Positions 1 to 9,193 of a stretch of DNA of 22,576 nucleotides are shown one piece after another; position 1 is the first letter of the stretch; each line of letters opens with the position of its first letter. A program made the position numbers and the translations under genes. Under the pieces are notes generated by a model, which did not search any database, was not told the DNA's origin, and saw nothing but the letters and a program-made list of their open reading frames with translations. The stretch covers positions 1 to 22,576 of the forward strand of contig JAYENW010000023.1 in NCBI GenBank assembly GCA_034722275.1, written 5' to 3'. Source of the stretch: M55B177 sp034722275. Its GTDB lineage: Bacteria; Chloroflexota; Dehalococcoidia; GIF9; AB-539-J10.

Positions 1-31
1 CATTACCGCTGAATACTTTCAATTCATCCAT
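1..31 (-). CDS. prs: Probable ribose-phosphate pyrophosphokinase, first 10 codons only
   Basis: Only the first ten codons are inside the window, reading MDELKVFSGN from an ATG at position 31. A good ribosome binding site (AGAGGTAAC) lies just upstream, and an extended -10 promoter sits 25-30 bases before the start. The opening residues resemble the start of ribose-phosphate pyrophosphokinase, where a K-(V/L)-F-(S/A)-G-N segment begins the first beta strand. That enzyme makes PRPP from ribose 5-phosphate and ATP in the cytoplasm. Ten residues are weak evidence, so the name is tentative; that a gene starts here is much more certain. Confidence 0.45.
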   Translation of the reverse strand, partial: MDELKVFSGN

Positions 32-62
32 GGTTACCTCTTTTCATCTGGATTTTGGCTTG

Positions 63-71
63 ATTATAGCA
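63..71 (-). promoter_or_regulatory. Extended -10 promoter for the partial gene at the left edge
   Basis: On the minus strand the sequence reads TGCTATAAT, a perfect extended -10 (TGnTATAAT). No convincing -35 box is present, as is usual for extended -10 promoters. The predicted start near position 56 leaves a leader of about 25 bases that holds the AGAGGTAAC ribosome binding site. It separates the left-edge gene from the MFS/glyA unit upstream. Confidence 0.6.
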
Positions 72-118
72 CGAAATCAGTCATCGTTCTTAAAGAATAA
101 CCTTGGAGGTGGAATTGT

Positions 119-1363
119 TTAAGGTGGTGTTTTCTGCAGAGGTGCCTTGATAATAAACGAGCAGGCCACGGCTATAAAAAGGATCACTGCTCCTATCACG
201 ATAACCGTGTCATAACTTTGGGTGGCATCAAAAGTATAACCAGCTATGAGAGGTCCGATTGCTCCACCAATACCTGGAGCTAATGATAATACTCCAAAAA
301 TAGTGCCATGGAATTTAATCCCAAACCAGTCGGCGATTATCGCAGGAAACAAAACCATGCAGCTGCCATAACCAAAGCCGAAAATACTTGAGAAGAGGTA
401 AAATTGCCACGCTTGTGTCGCTTTAAGTAACCACAGCATGATAACGGCCATCGAAAGGTAACCAATAAAGAAGCCTGCCCTTCTACCAATTTTATCTGAT
501 ACACTGCCCATAGCCATCCTGCCCAGAATGCTGATGCCACCTACAAGACCGACAACAGTAGCAGCAATCATTGGCGTAATGCCCATATCAGTGGCATACG
601 CTTTTAAATGAACCATTATCAGTTGAATAGCAAAATTGAGGGAAGCATACATGGCAAATAAAGTCCAGAATGCCTTGGTTTTTGTTGCTTGGGTGAGTGT
701 GAAATCAACTGCTGGTGATGAACTATCGTGTTTATCTTCCTTTACTATTTCCTCTACGCCATCGGGGAGGAGTCCTTTCGCTGATGGCTCAAGCCTCATC
801 ATTTGAGAGATGGGAAGTCCTATGACTAAAAGAATAGCAGCGATGATGAGGTAGGAGGCGCGCCAGGCAAATTGGGAGATAAGGAATTGGGCAAAAGGTG
901 CTAAAGCCAATGTCCCTATACCTATTCCGGCGGTGGTGATTCCCAGTGCCATTCCTCTCTTTGCTACAAACCAGCGAGATACTGTAGAAGCTATGGGCAC
1001 ATAACCAAAGCCTGCACCAGTGCCAAGCATGATTCCGTAGAATATATAAAGTTGCCAGGGTGCCTTTATGGTGGACATCAAGGCATAGCCAGCAGTTAGA
1101 GCAATAATAGAAATGGCGAGCGTTAAGCGGGGTCCGTATTTATCATTCAGCCTGCCTGATATCAGGTAACTAATGCTATGCCAAAGCATAAACAGGGAAT
1201 ATCCTCCGGAGACCATAGCTCTGGTCCAATTCAAGTTTTGGCATAGCTCGGTAAAAAAGATCCCATATGAATACTGGAAGCCCCATTCTAGAGCTAAGAT
1301 TGTGCTACCGATAGCAACTATAATCCACCCATAGAAAATACCAGTCTTTGCTTTATGGGACAT
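119..1363 (-). CDS. MFS transporter, oxalate/formate antiporter (OFA)-like
   Basis: A 414-residue inner-membrane transporter of the major facilitator superfamily. The N-terminus (KTGIFYGWIIVAIG) and overall layout match the OFA/monocarboxylate branch, whose members move small carboxylates such as oxalate, formate or lactate. About twelve hydrophobic helices can be seen in two halves split by a charged loop near residues 190-225. The loop after helix 2 carries the MFS motif A (GRLNDKYGPR), and a second copy (GSVSDKIGRR) lies in the C-terminal half. The ATG start lies 21 bases after the glyA stop, with no clear ribosome binding site, so it is probably read from the glyA transcript. The substrate cannot be told from the sequence. 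The family is clear; the carboxylate role is inferred from it. Confidence 0.85.
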   Translation of the reverse strand: MSHKAKTGIFYGWIIVAIGSTILALEWGFQYSYGIFFTELCQNLNWTRAMVSGGYSLFMLWHSISYLISGRLNDKYGPRLTLAISIIALTAGYALMSTIKAPWQLYIFYGIMLGTGAGFGYVPIASTVSRWFVAKRGMALGITTAGIGIGTLALAPFAQFLISQFAWRASYLIIAAILLVIGLPISQMMRLEPSAKGLLPDGVEEIVKEDKHDSSSPAVDFTLTQATKTKAFWTLFAMYASLNFAIQLIMVHLKAYATDMGITPMIAATVVGLVGGISILGRMAMGSVSDKIGRRAGFFIGYLSMAVIMLWLLKATQAWQFYLFSSIFGFGYGSCMVLFPAIIADWFGIKFHGTIFGVLSLAPGIGGAIGPLIAGYTFDATQSYDTVIVIGAVILFIAVACSFIIKAPLQKTPP

Positions 1364-1384
1364 AATTTTTATGGAAGTGATGCT

Positions 1385-2641
1385 TTATTCAATTCCGGGA
1401 AGGGGAAAATACTGGCACATTTCCTTTACTTCGCGGCGGATTTGTTCCCTGACTTGCTCATCTTGGAGGGAAGAGAGCACCTGAGAAATGAAGAAAGCAA
1501 CTCGTTTTATTTCCTCTGTGCCGAAGCCTCTAGTAGTTATTGCCGGAGTACCCAACCTGATACCGCTGGTAACGCGTGGTGGTTTGGGATCAAAAGGGAT
1601 GGTGTTCCTATTGACAAAAATGCCAGCCATTTCTAGCGCTTCTTCAGCTTCCTTGCCACTTACCCCCAATGGAGAAACATCAACAGCAACTATGTGGTTG
1701 TCTGTCCCTCCTGAGACAATGCGCATTCCATAGTTTTGCAGCTCGGAAGCTAAAATCTTGGCGTTTTGTAATACGGAGCGTTGGTAATCAACAAATTCTG
1801 GCTGCATAGCTCTGAAAAAACACAGAGCCTTGGCGGCAATAATATGCATAAAAGGGCCACCCTGCATTCTGGGGAAAACAGCAGCGTCGATAGCTGAAGC
1901 TAGCTCTTTTCGGCACAAAATAAAACCACCTCGAGGACCTCGTAGCGTTTTTTGGGTGGTTGAAGTAACTACTTGGGCATAGGGAATGGGAGAAGGGTGA
2001 AGCCCCGCAGCCACTATGCCTGCAATATGTGCCATGTCAGCCAGGAGTTTGGCGCCGACTTTGTCAGCTATATATCCGAAACGTTCAAAATTAATGGTGC
2101 GCGGGTAAGCGCTTGCTCCAGTTATAATAAGTTTGGGCGTGTATTTTAGCGCCAGTTTTTCTACCTCATCATAGTCGAGCTTTTCAGTCTTGGCATCAAC
2201 CCCATAGGGGATAAAGTTATACCACTTGCCTGAGAAATTGACTTTGGAACCATGTGTGAGATGTCCGCCATGACTGAGGCTCAAACCCATAATAGTATCA
2301 CCATGTTCCACCAATGCAGAGTAAGCTGCCATATTAGCTTGACTCCCACTATGAGGTTGAACATTGGCATGCTCGGCTTTGAAGAGTTTTCTGGCTCTCT
2401 CTATAGCCAAGTTTTCCACCGCATCTACGTAGGTGCAACCACCATAATAACGATGCCCAGGATATCCTTCAGCATATTTATCGGTCATAAGGCAGCTTTG
2501 AGCCTCGATCACTGAAGGGTGAATGTGATTTTCCGAAGCAATGAGATTTATCGTGTTTGTCTGTCTTTCTGTTTCTAATTCTATGATTCGGGATAATTCA
2601 CTATCACATTGTGGGAGAAGGGAAGCTTTGTTTAGTTTCAC
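1385..2641 (-). CDS. glyA: Serine hydroxymethyltransferase
   Basis: This 418-residue cytoplasmic PLP enzyme interconverts serine and glycine while loading the one-carbon unit on tetrahydrofolate. Family signatures include NLIASEN near residue 33, PGHRYYGG near 61, QPHSGSQAN near 95, and the PLP-binding segment TSTTQKTLRGPRGG with the Schiff-base lysine at about residue 231. The residue before that lysine is usually histidine but is glutamine here. Length matches the family (about 415-420). The start is GTG at 2641: no Met codon lies further in before the conserved core, and the upstream frame gives no ATG. There is no ribosome binding site, and the promoter ends only ten bases before the start. 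The MFS gene follows 21 bases downstream, probably as one transcript. Confidence 0.96.
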   Translation of the reverse strand: MKLNKASLLPQCDSELSRIIELETERQTNTINLIASENHIHPSVIEAQSCLMTDKYAEGYPGHRYYGGCTYVDAVENLAIERARKLFKAEHANVQPHSGSQANMAAYSALVEHGDTIMGLSLSHGGHLTHGSKVNFSGKWYNFIPYGVDAKTEKLDYDEVEKLALKYTPKLIITGASAYPRTINFERFGYIADKVGAKLLADMAHIAGIVAAGLHPSPIPYAQVVTSTTQKTLRGPRGGFILCRKELASAIDAAVFPRMQGGPFMHIIAAKALCFFRAMQPEFVDYQRSVLQNAKILASELQNYGMRIVSGGTDNHIVAVDVSPLGVSGKEAEEALEMAGIFVNRNTIPFDPKPPRVTSGIRLGTPAITTRGFGTEEIKRVAFFISQVLSSLQDEQVREQIRREVKEMCQYFPLPGIE

Positions 2642-2650
2642 AATTATGGC

Positions 2651-2679
2651 ATGATACTATTTATTGTGTTAGCAGTCAA
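2651..2679 (-). promoter_or_regulatory. glyA promoter, nearly leaderless
   Basis: On the minus strand TTGACT (2674-2679), a 17-base spacer and TATCAT (2651-2656) form a good sigma-70-type promoter. The expected start near 2644 lies only about three bases before the GTG of glyA, so the transcript should be leaderless or nearly so. This agrees with the absence of a Shine-Dalgarno sequence. Confidence 0.65.
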
Positions 2680-2736
2680 AAAAGCGCCAATTTTGTGAAC
2701 TTCCAAAGGCCTTTTGATAGTAAATTAATAGTGAAT

Positions 2737-2765
2737 TTGACAAAAACGAACGAGAGACTTAGAAT
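2737..2765 (+). promoter_or_regulatory. rRNA promoter for the 16S gene
   Basis: TTGACA (2737-2742), a spacer of exactly 17 bases and TAGAAT (2760-2765) make a near-consensus housekeeping promoter, as expected for rRNA. Transcription should start near 2772, about 42 bases before mature 16S, just ahead of the processing stem. It is divergent from the glyA promoter, with about 57 bases between the two -35 boxes. Confidence 0.75.
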
Positions 2766-2784
2766 ATTATTGTTTTCAGTGGCA

Positions 2785-2812
2785 CTTTAACAATTGAATA
2801 GTGGAAGGAAGG
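2785..2812 (+). repeat. Left arm of the 16S rRNA processing stem
   Basis: This arm pairs with 4411-4438 across the whole 16S gene. The core GTGGAAGGAAG (2801-2811) has its exact reverse complement at 4412-4422, and pairing extends to about 28 base pairs with a few G-U pairs and one A-C mismatch. Such long stems around pre-16S rRNA are the usual RNase III substrate in bacteria. Confidence 0.8.
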
Positions 2813-2813
2813 T

Positions 2814-4331
<1,518 letters not shown>

Positions 4332-4350
4332 AAGGAGTCGAGAGGCAAGT

Positions 4351-4395
4351 ACCTCGCGATTCTGAGGTCGATCCATGGATTATCAACATCCATGG
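4351..4395 (+). other. Two hairpins in the 16S trailer
   Basis: ACCTC (4351-4355) pairs with GAGGT (4364-4368). Then CCATGGAT (4373-4380) pairs perfectly with ATCCATGG (4388-4395) over a 7-base loop. Both lie between mature 16S and the right arm of the processing stem, so they would be cut away with the precursor. The second is not followed by a clean U-run, so it is not called a terminator. Confidence 0.5.
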
Positions 4396-4410
4396 TTTAG
4401 TATTGAATTT

Positions 4411-4438
4411 TCTTCCTTCCACTATCCAGTTGTTAAGG
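4411..4438 (+). repeat. Right arm of the 16S rRNA processing stem
   Basis: CTTCCTTCCAC (4412-4422) and the bases after it pair with the left arm at 2785-2812. The arm lies about 80 bases after the mature 3' end. Its presence shows that the 16S precursor is excised as a unit although no 23S gene follows. Confidence 0.8.
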
Positions 4439-4549
4439 CTATTGTTCAAGTAGTAGTTCATCTAGCTTTTCAGTAATCTCCTCTGGGATTTTGGCCTCCT
4501 TCAGCATTCCAACTTGTTTTCGCGAAGTTGACGTGGCTTGATAAACAAT
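4439..4549 (-). pseudogene. Possible 3' remnant of a protein gene, antisense to the 16S-rny spacer
   Basis: Read on the minus strand there is an open stretch of 36 codons closed by TAG at 4439-4441 and preceded by an in-frame TAA at 4550-4552. The peptide ends KIPEEITEKLDELLLEQ, which looks like a natural charged helical C-terminus. The only internal ATG is at 4507, with no ribosome binding site. It runs directly up to the 16S processing stem, and its 5' end overlaps the rny promoter. It could be a leftover of a gene displaced from this spot or a chance frame. I do not recognise the family. Confidence 0.3.
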
Positions 4550-4556
4550 TTAATAT
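4528..4556 (+). promoter_or_regulatory. rny promoter
   Basis: TTGACG (4528-4533), 17 bases and TAATAT (4551-4556) form a strong sigma-70-type promoter. The predicted start is near 4563, giving a leader of about 40 bases with a Shine-Dalgarno sequence before the ATG at 4603. It probably drives rny and ymdB together. Confidence 0.7.
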
Positions 4557-4602
4557 TATGGTGCCATGAACTGGATTAGTTATTTTAGTGAAAAGAGGAA
4601 TA

Positions 4603-6126
4603 ATGGATTATACAGTTATATTGATTGTCCTTGCGCTTATTTTGGGTGGTCTTGTAGGGTACTATACCAGACAGTTACTTGCCAATCAACAAATTCGTGC
4701 TTCCAGAAAAGAAGCCAAGAGGTTATTAGAGGAAGCAACAACCAAGTACAATGAGTTGCTCCATACGGCTAGAGCAGAGGCTAACAGAGTTAGGCGGGAC
4801 GCTGAAGCGGAACGCAAAGAACGTCGTCTTGAGTTACAACAGGCAGAGAACCGTTTCCATCACAAAGAAGAAGTATTAGAACGAAAGCTAGAAGGCCTTG
4901 AAGGACGTGAGCGCGACTTTGCTAGCCAGGAAAAGGCTGCTGAGCGCACAAGGGCTGAAATTGCGGAAATAAAGCAAAGGCAAATAGCCCGCCTTGAATC
5001 CCTTTCGGGAGTGTCTCGTGATGAAGCAGAAGCTTCTCTGCTCCAAGCTATCAAACAAGAAGTGGAAGAGGAGGCCTCACGACAGGTCAAGAATTGGCAA
5101 GCGCGAATAAAAGAAGAAGCCGATAAAGAAGCGCAGAGCATTTTAGCTGCGGCTATTCAACGATGTACCACCGATGTGGTGTCGCAGACCACGGTATCCA
5201 CTGTTTCTTTACCCAGTGATGAAATGAAAGGACGGCTTATCGGTCGTGAGGGGCGTAATATTCGAGCTCTGGAACAAGCTACAGGTGTTGACCTTATTAT
5301 TGATGATACTCCAGAGATGGTTACTATCTCCAGTTTTGATCCTGTAAGGCGTGAAGTGGCTCATATTGCTTTAGATAAACTCATTCTCGATGGCCGTATC
5401 CATCCAGCTCGTATTGAAGAGGTTGTAGAGAAGGCCAGAGCCGAGGTTGAAACAATTATTTCTAGTGAAGGTGAGCGAGCTGCTTATGAAGCTAACGTGC
5501 CGGGTTTACATCCTGAGTTGATCAAATTACTGGGTCGGCTAAAGTTTCGTGGTAGCTATGGTCAGAATGTTTTACTTCATAGTTTGGAAGTTTCTCACCT
5601 GGCAGGGATGCTGGCTAGCGAGATTGGGGTTGATGCGGCTATGGCTAGAAGGGCTGGCTTACTCCATGATATTGGTAAAGCGGTAGATTATGAAATAGAA
5701 GGGCCTCATGCTTTGATTGGCGCTAATTTGGTTAAGCAATGGGACAAAGATGAGCGCGTGGCTCAAGCTGTTGCTGAGCATCATGGTGAAGCTGAAACCT
5801 CGAGTGTTATGGGTTTTATTGTCGCTACTGCTGATGCCATAAGTGGCTCACGCCCTGGTGCCAGGCGAGAGTCTCTGGAGCAATATTTGAAGCGTGTCAA
5901 AGATTTAGAAGATGTAGCGGGCAGTTTCCCTGGTGTAGAGAAAGTGTTTGCTATTCAAGCTGGGCGTGAAGTGCGTATTATGGTGAAGCCTGATCAGGTA
6001 GATGACCTCACTGCTGTGAGGCTAGCTCGAGATATTTCTAAAAAGATAGAGGGAATCTTGAGCTATCCTGGACAGATAAAAGTAGTGGTGATACGGGAGA
6101 CGACGGCAATAGATTATGCTAAGTAG
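4603..6126 (+). CDS. rny: Ribonuclease Y
   Basis: A 507-residue membrane-anchored endoribonuclease that starts decay of many mRNAs in bacteria lacking RNase E. In order: one N-terminal membrane helix (residues about 3-21), a long charged coiled coil (about 30-190), a KH RNA-binding domain with the GRLIGREGRNIR loop near 210-221, and an HD phosphohydrolase domain with HSLEVSHLAG near 326 and the metal-binding His-Asp in ARRAGLLHDIGK near 355-356. Length is typical (about 510-520). The frame opens further upstream at a GTG (4588), but the ATG at 4603 is preferred because AAGAGGA lies five to six bases before it and the membrane helix then begins at once. ymdB follows 24 bases later, the same pairing as in Bacillus. 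Confidence 0.96.
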   Translation: MDYTVILIVLALILGGLVGYYTRQLLANQQIRASRKEAKRLLEEATTKYNELLHTARAEANRVRRDAEAERKERRLELQQAENRFHHKEEVLERKLEGLEGRERDFASQEKAAERTRAEIAEIKQRQIARLESLSGVSRDEAEASLLQAIKQEVEEEASRQVKNWQARIKEEADKEAQSILAAAIQRCTTDVVSQTTVSTVSLPSDEMKGRLIGREGRNIRALEQATGVDLIIDDTPEMVTISSFDPVRREVAHIALDKLILDGRIHPARIEEVVEKARAEVETIISSEGERAAYEANVPGLHPELIKLLGRLKFRGSYGQNVLLHSLEVSHLAGMLASEIGVDAAMARRAGLLHDIGKAVDYEIEGPHALIGANLVKQWDKDERVAQAVAEHHGEAETSSVMGFIVATADAISGSRPGARRESLEQYLKRVKDLEDVAGSFPGVEKVFAIQAGREVRIMVKPDQVDDLTAVRLARDISKKIEGILSYPGQIKVVVIRETTAIDYAK

Positions 6127-6150
6127 TTTAATTTCAGTGAAGGCAGGGCT

Positions 6151-6918
6151 TTGAGAGTATTAGCGATAGGTGACATCATTGGTAAGCCAGGCAGGAAGGC
6201 AGTAAGAACAATTTTGCCAGTTCTGCATCATGAATATGATGTTCATTTGGTAATAGGTAATGGTGAAAATTGTGCTGGTGGCTTGGGAATTACTCCAAGT
6301 ACAGCACAAGAACTTTTTGATTCTGGCATTGATGTCATAACTACGGGAAACCATGTCTGGAATAAGAAAGAGATTATTCCTTATTTGAATGGTGATATTG
6401 CTCTTCTGCGTCCTCTAAATTACCCCCCTGTAAATCCCGGTTGTGGCTATTTATCTAAAGGAGGAGTCTTGGTAGTCAACCTTATTGGGCGTACTTTTAT
6501 GGGTAACTATGATTGTCCTTTCCGAGCTATGGATCGTTTGTTGGCTGAATTGGAGGATATGCCCAAAGCCATAGTGGTTGACTTCCATGCTGAAGCGACT
6601 TCGGAAAAAGTAGCAATGGGCCGATATCTTGATGGACGGGTCAGTGCTGTAGTGGGTACCCATACGCATGTGGGCACGGTTGATGCTCATATATTACCTA
6701 GGGGCACTGCCTACGTTACTGACATAGGGATGGTTGGCCCGGCAGATTCAGTTATTGGAGACGCCCCAGACTCTGTAATTGAGCGTTTCCTTAGTCAGGT
6801 GCCTGTTCATCTATCTGTGGGTAAGGGACAGGTATCCTTTGATGGTATTTTGGTTGACATAGATGTGAAAACGGGGAAGGCTCTTAACATAACACGCATA
6901 CGAAGAACAGTGGATTAA
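6151..6918 (+). CDS. ymdB: YmdB-type metallophosphoesterase (TIGR00282)
   Basis: A 255-residue cytoplasmic calcineurin-like phosphodiesterase. Members act on cyclic nucleotides such as 2',3'-cAMP, and the Bacillus protein affects RNA turnover and biofilm decisions. Metal-site motifs are visible: GDIIGKPGR at residues 7-15, GNGENCAGG at 36-44, TGNHVWNKK at 65-73, DFHAEATSEK near 144-153 and GTHTHVGT near 169-176. Length matches the family (about 260). The start is a TTG (6151) because the conserved MRVLAIGD begins there and no ATG is available; only a weak AGGG precedes it. It lies 24 bases after rny and is very probably co-transcribed. Confidence 0.92.
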   Translation: MRVLAIGDIIGKPGRKAVRTILPVLHHEYDVHLVIGNGENCAGGLGITPSTAQELFDSGIDVITTGNHVWNKKEIIPYLNGDIALLRPLNYPPVNPGCGYLSKGGVLVVNLIGRTFMGNYDCPFRAMDRLLAELEDMPKAIVVDFHAEATSEKVAMGRYLDGRVSAVVGTHTHVGTVDAHILPRGTAYVTDIGMVGPADSVIGDAPDSVIERFLSQVPVHLSVGKGQVSFDGILVDIDVKTGKALNITRIRRTVD

Positions 6919-6946
6919 ATGACTGAGCCGATAGTTGCCTCTGCTA

Positions 6947-6955
6947 TGATATAAT
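6947..6955 (+). promoter_or_regulatory. Extended -10 promoter for the HdrD-like gene
   Basis: TGATATAAT is a perfect extended -10 (TGnTATAAT). No good -35 box is visible. A start near 6962 would leave about 54 bases of leader, holding AGAGGAG before the ATG at 7016. Confidence 0.6.
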
Positions 6956-7015
6956 TGGGCGCTAGTACCGAGACAGCGGGCTTGTAAATTCTAGTTTCAG
7001 AGGAGCAGAGAGAAG

Positions 7016-9091
7016 ATGGAAGCCTTTCGTGAAATTTTTGGTAATATTCCAGAAGGCCCCTGGGTTATTTATCCACTGGCAATTATTGCTGCTCTCATTT
7101 TTCTGTATGCTATTGTTGCACGGTTCTGGATTGTAGGAAGGCGCGGTCAGCCTGAAGATAGATTTCACCCTTTCTGGCGAAGGATAGGTGACTTTATAAA
7201 GATTGGCGTGGTGGAGGGGCTTATACACAAGAAGATATTTAGGGAAGCCTATCCAGGAATAGCACACTTTCTTGTATTCTGGGGCTGTATCATTCTTTTG
7301 CTCAGTGCCGCTGCTGATTTTCTCAGTCATTATTGGTTCCACTGGCTCACTGGAACCCCGGAGCTGGTGCATGCTTTTATTACCGACATAGGGGGCATTG
7401 CTGTTTTTGTGGGTGCGATAATCTTTATCATCCGAAGGTATGCACAACAGCCTGGTGCATTCCACGAAATGCTGGACAGGGGTGAGGATGATGTGGTTGC
7501 GCTTGCTTTAATTTTGGCGGTAGTGATAACTGGTTTCTTTGTGGAGGCTTTTCGTATTGCAGCTGTACCACCAGGTGTTCAGAGTACTTGGAATCTCTGG
7601 TCGCCGGGAGGATTGCTATTGAGCAAAGCCTTTGCTGGATTATCGCTGGGAGCATTATTGCTCTGGCATGAAATTTTATGGTACCTGCATGTTGTTATTA
7701 CTGTAGGCGCTGTTGTCTATATTTCTTTGTTCTATAGTAAGTTAACTCATATTATTGCTGCTCCACTCAATGTGTTTTTTCGCGAGAGAGGTCCTAAAGG
7801 AGCGTTGGTACCCATTGACTTGGAGGAAGCTGAGTTCTTTGGAGTTGGGGAGATTGGTAATTTTACCTGGAAACAATTATTAGATTTGGATGCCTGCACT
7901 CGATGTGGTAGATGTCAAGAAGTTTGCCCCGCCTATCTCAGCCAACAGCCTCTGTCACCCAAAAAGTTGATTCAATCATTAAAGGCACATGCATTGGAGG
8001 AAAGCCATTATCCTTTCCCAACCAAAGTACCTGAGACTTCAACGTTTATCCCAGAAGCTGACCCTCCCAGGGCACTCATTGGTCAAGTGGTACCTGAAGA
8101 TGCTATATGGAGTTGCTGTACTTGTGGTGCCTGTCAGGAAGTATGTCCTGTATATATTGAGCATATTGATAAAATTATTGATATGCGTCGCAATCTGGTA
8201 TTAGAACGGGCTAAGGTGCCTGAGCTAGCTGAGCCTATATTGACCTCTATTGAAACTAGAGGACATAGCTGTAAAGGTACTACTCTCACCAGAGTTGGTT
8301 GGGAGCAGAGCCTGGGAATAAAGCATCTTTCTGATGATAATCAAGTTGATTTGGTGCTCTGGTTGGGCTGTCAAGCTTCTCTTGAAGACCGTAGTGTGAA
8401 AATAACCCAAGCTCTGGCTAAGATACTGAAGGCTGCCGGAATTAATTTTGCCACTTTAGGAACTGAAGAGAGCTGCTGTGGTGAGCCGGCCCGCAGGATG
8501 GGCAATGAATATCTATTTCAAATGCAAGCTATGAAAAATATTGAGATGCTGAAAGGTTACCATGTTAAGAAGATTGTTACAGCTTGTCCCCACTGTTTTA
8601 ACACTCTAAAAAATGAATATCCCCAGTTTGGTGGAGAATTTGAGGTGATACATCACTCCCAGTTTATTGCTCAGTTGATAAGAGAAGGCAGCTTAAAGCT
8701 AACTTCTGGCATAGGTAAGCGGATAACTTATCACGATCCCTGCTATCTTGGCAGACATAATGGTATCTATGAACCACCAAGGAAAGTCTTAAGAGCTATC
8801 CCCGGAATTAACTTTGTGGAAATGGAACGTCATGGTTGGAATAGCTTTTGCTGTGGTGGAGGTGGTGGGCGTTTCTGGGTTGAGGAAAAGAGCGGTGAGA
8901 GGATAAGCCACCTGCGGCTGGAAGATATTAAGAAGACCAATGCTGAAATTGTGGCTACAGCATGTCCTTACTGCCTGCAAATGCTGGAAGATGCCATTAA
9001 AGGCAAAGAGATGGAGGAATCACTGCAGGACCTGGATATCGCTGAATTAGTGGAATTAGCGATAGCTGATTCCACTTCGCCATCGCATTAA
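7016..9091 (+). CDS. Membrane-bound HdrD/EMO-like iron-sulfur oxidoreductase
   Basis: A 691-residue fusion. Residues 1-250 hold about six membrane helices with scattered histidines, resembling the NarI-type cytochrome b gamma subunit. Residues 294-304 and 367-377 form two CxxCxxCxxxC [4Fe-4S] motifs, each followed by proline. Two CCG domains follow: C452, C487-C488, C524-x2-C527, then C576, C612-C613, C650-x2-C653. This order is shared by proteins thought to pass electrons between soluble partners (often electron-transfer flavoprotein or heterodisulfide-type donors) and the quinone pool, such as FadF/YwjF and Etf:menaquinone oxidoreductase. All cysteines of both CCG domains are present. No ETF or acyl-CoA dehydrogenase gene adjoins it here, so the partner is unknown. 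The ATG has GAGGAG upstream. Confidence 0.85.
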   Translation: MEAFREIFGNIPEGPWVIYPLAIIAALIFLYAIVARFWIVGRRGQPEDRFHPFWRRIGDFIKIGVVEGLIHKKIFREAYPGIAHFLVFWGCIILLLSAAADFLSHYWFHWLTGTPELVHAFITDIGGIAVFVGAIIFIIRRYAQQPGAFHEMLDRGEDDVVALALILAVVITGFFVEAFRIAAVPPGVQSTWNLWSPGGLLLSKAFAGLSLGALLLWHEILWYLHVVITVGAVVYISLFYSKLTHIIAAPLNVFFRERGPKGALVPIDLEEAEFFGVGEIGNFTWKQLLDLDACTRCGRCQEVCPAYLSQQPLSPKKLIQSLKAHALEESHYPFPTKVPETSTFIPEADPPRALIGQVVPEDAIWSCCTCGACQEVCPVYIEHIDKIIDMRRNLVLERAKVPELAEPILTSIETRGHSCKGTTLTRVGWEQSLGIKHLSDDNQVDLVLWLGCQASLEDRSVKITQALAKILKAAGINFATLGTEESCCGEPARRMGNEYLFQMQAMKNIEMLKGYHVKKIVTACPHCFNTLKNEYPQFGGEFEVIHHSQFIAQLIREGSLKLTSGIGKRITYHDPCYLGRHNGIYEPPRKVLRAIPGINFVEMERHGWNSFCCGGGGGRFWVEEKSGERISHLRLEDIKKTNAEIVATACPYCLQMLEDAIKGKEMEESLQDLDIAELVELAIADSTSPSH

Positions 9092-9193
9092 TTCAACATA
9101 TCTCCTTATGAGTAGTGGGAGCTATAGTCACCTTGAAAGGATATTTTCTCTTTTACTCTTGCCATTGCTTTTAGGGTGCCTCATTTCATATCC
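9092..9193 (+). other. Convergent intergenic gap
   Basis: This gap lies between two genes that end towards each other. AAGGATAT (9137-9144) and ATATCCTT (9188-9195) form an inverted repeat, but the loop is over 40 bases and no adjoining U-run makes it a clear terminator. Nothing else is seen. Confidence 0.3.

Noticed and set aside
2642..2736. Possible riboswitch upstream of glyA
   Set aside because: The promoter ends ten bases before the start codon, leaving no transcribed leader to hold one.
4332..4410. tRNA gene in the 16S trailer
   Set aside because: There are short hairpins, but no cloverleaf, T-loop consensus or CCA-end acceptor stem can be drawn.
4373..4410. CCATGGAT hairpin as an intrinsic terminator of 16S
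   Set aside because: The bases after it are mixed rather than a U-run, and it lies inside the processing stem, so transcription must continue past it.
4860..5141. 93-codon minus-strand frame with many Ser/Arg residues
   Set aside because: It is the shadow of the charged coiled coil of RNase Y.
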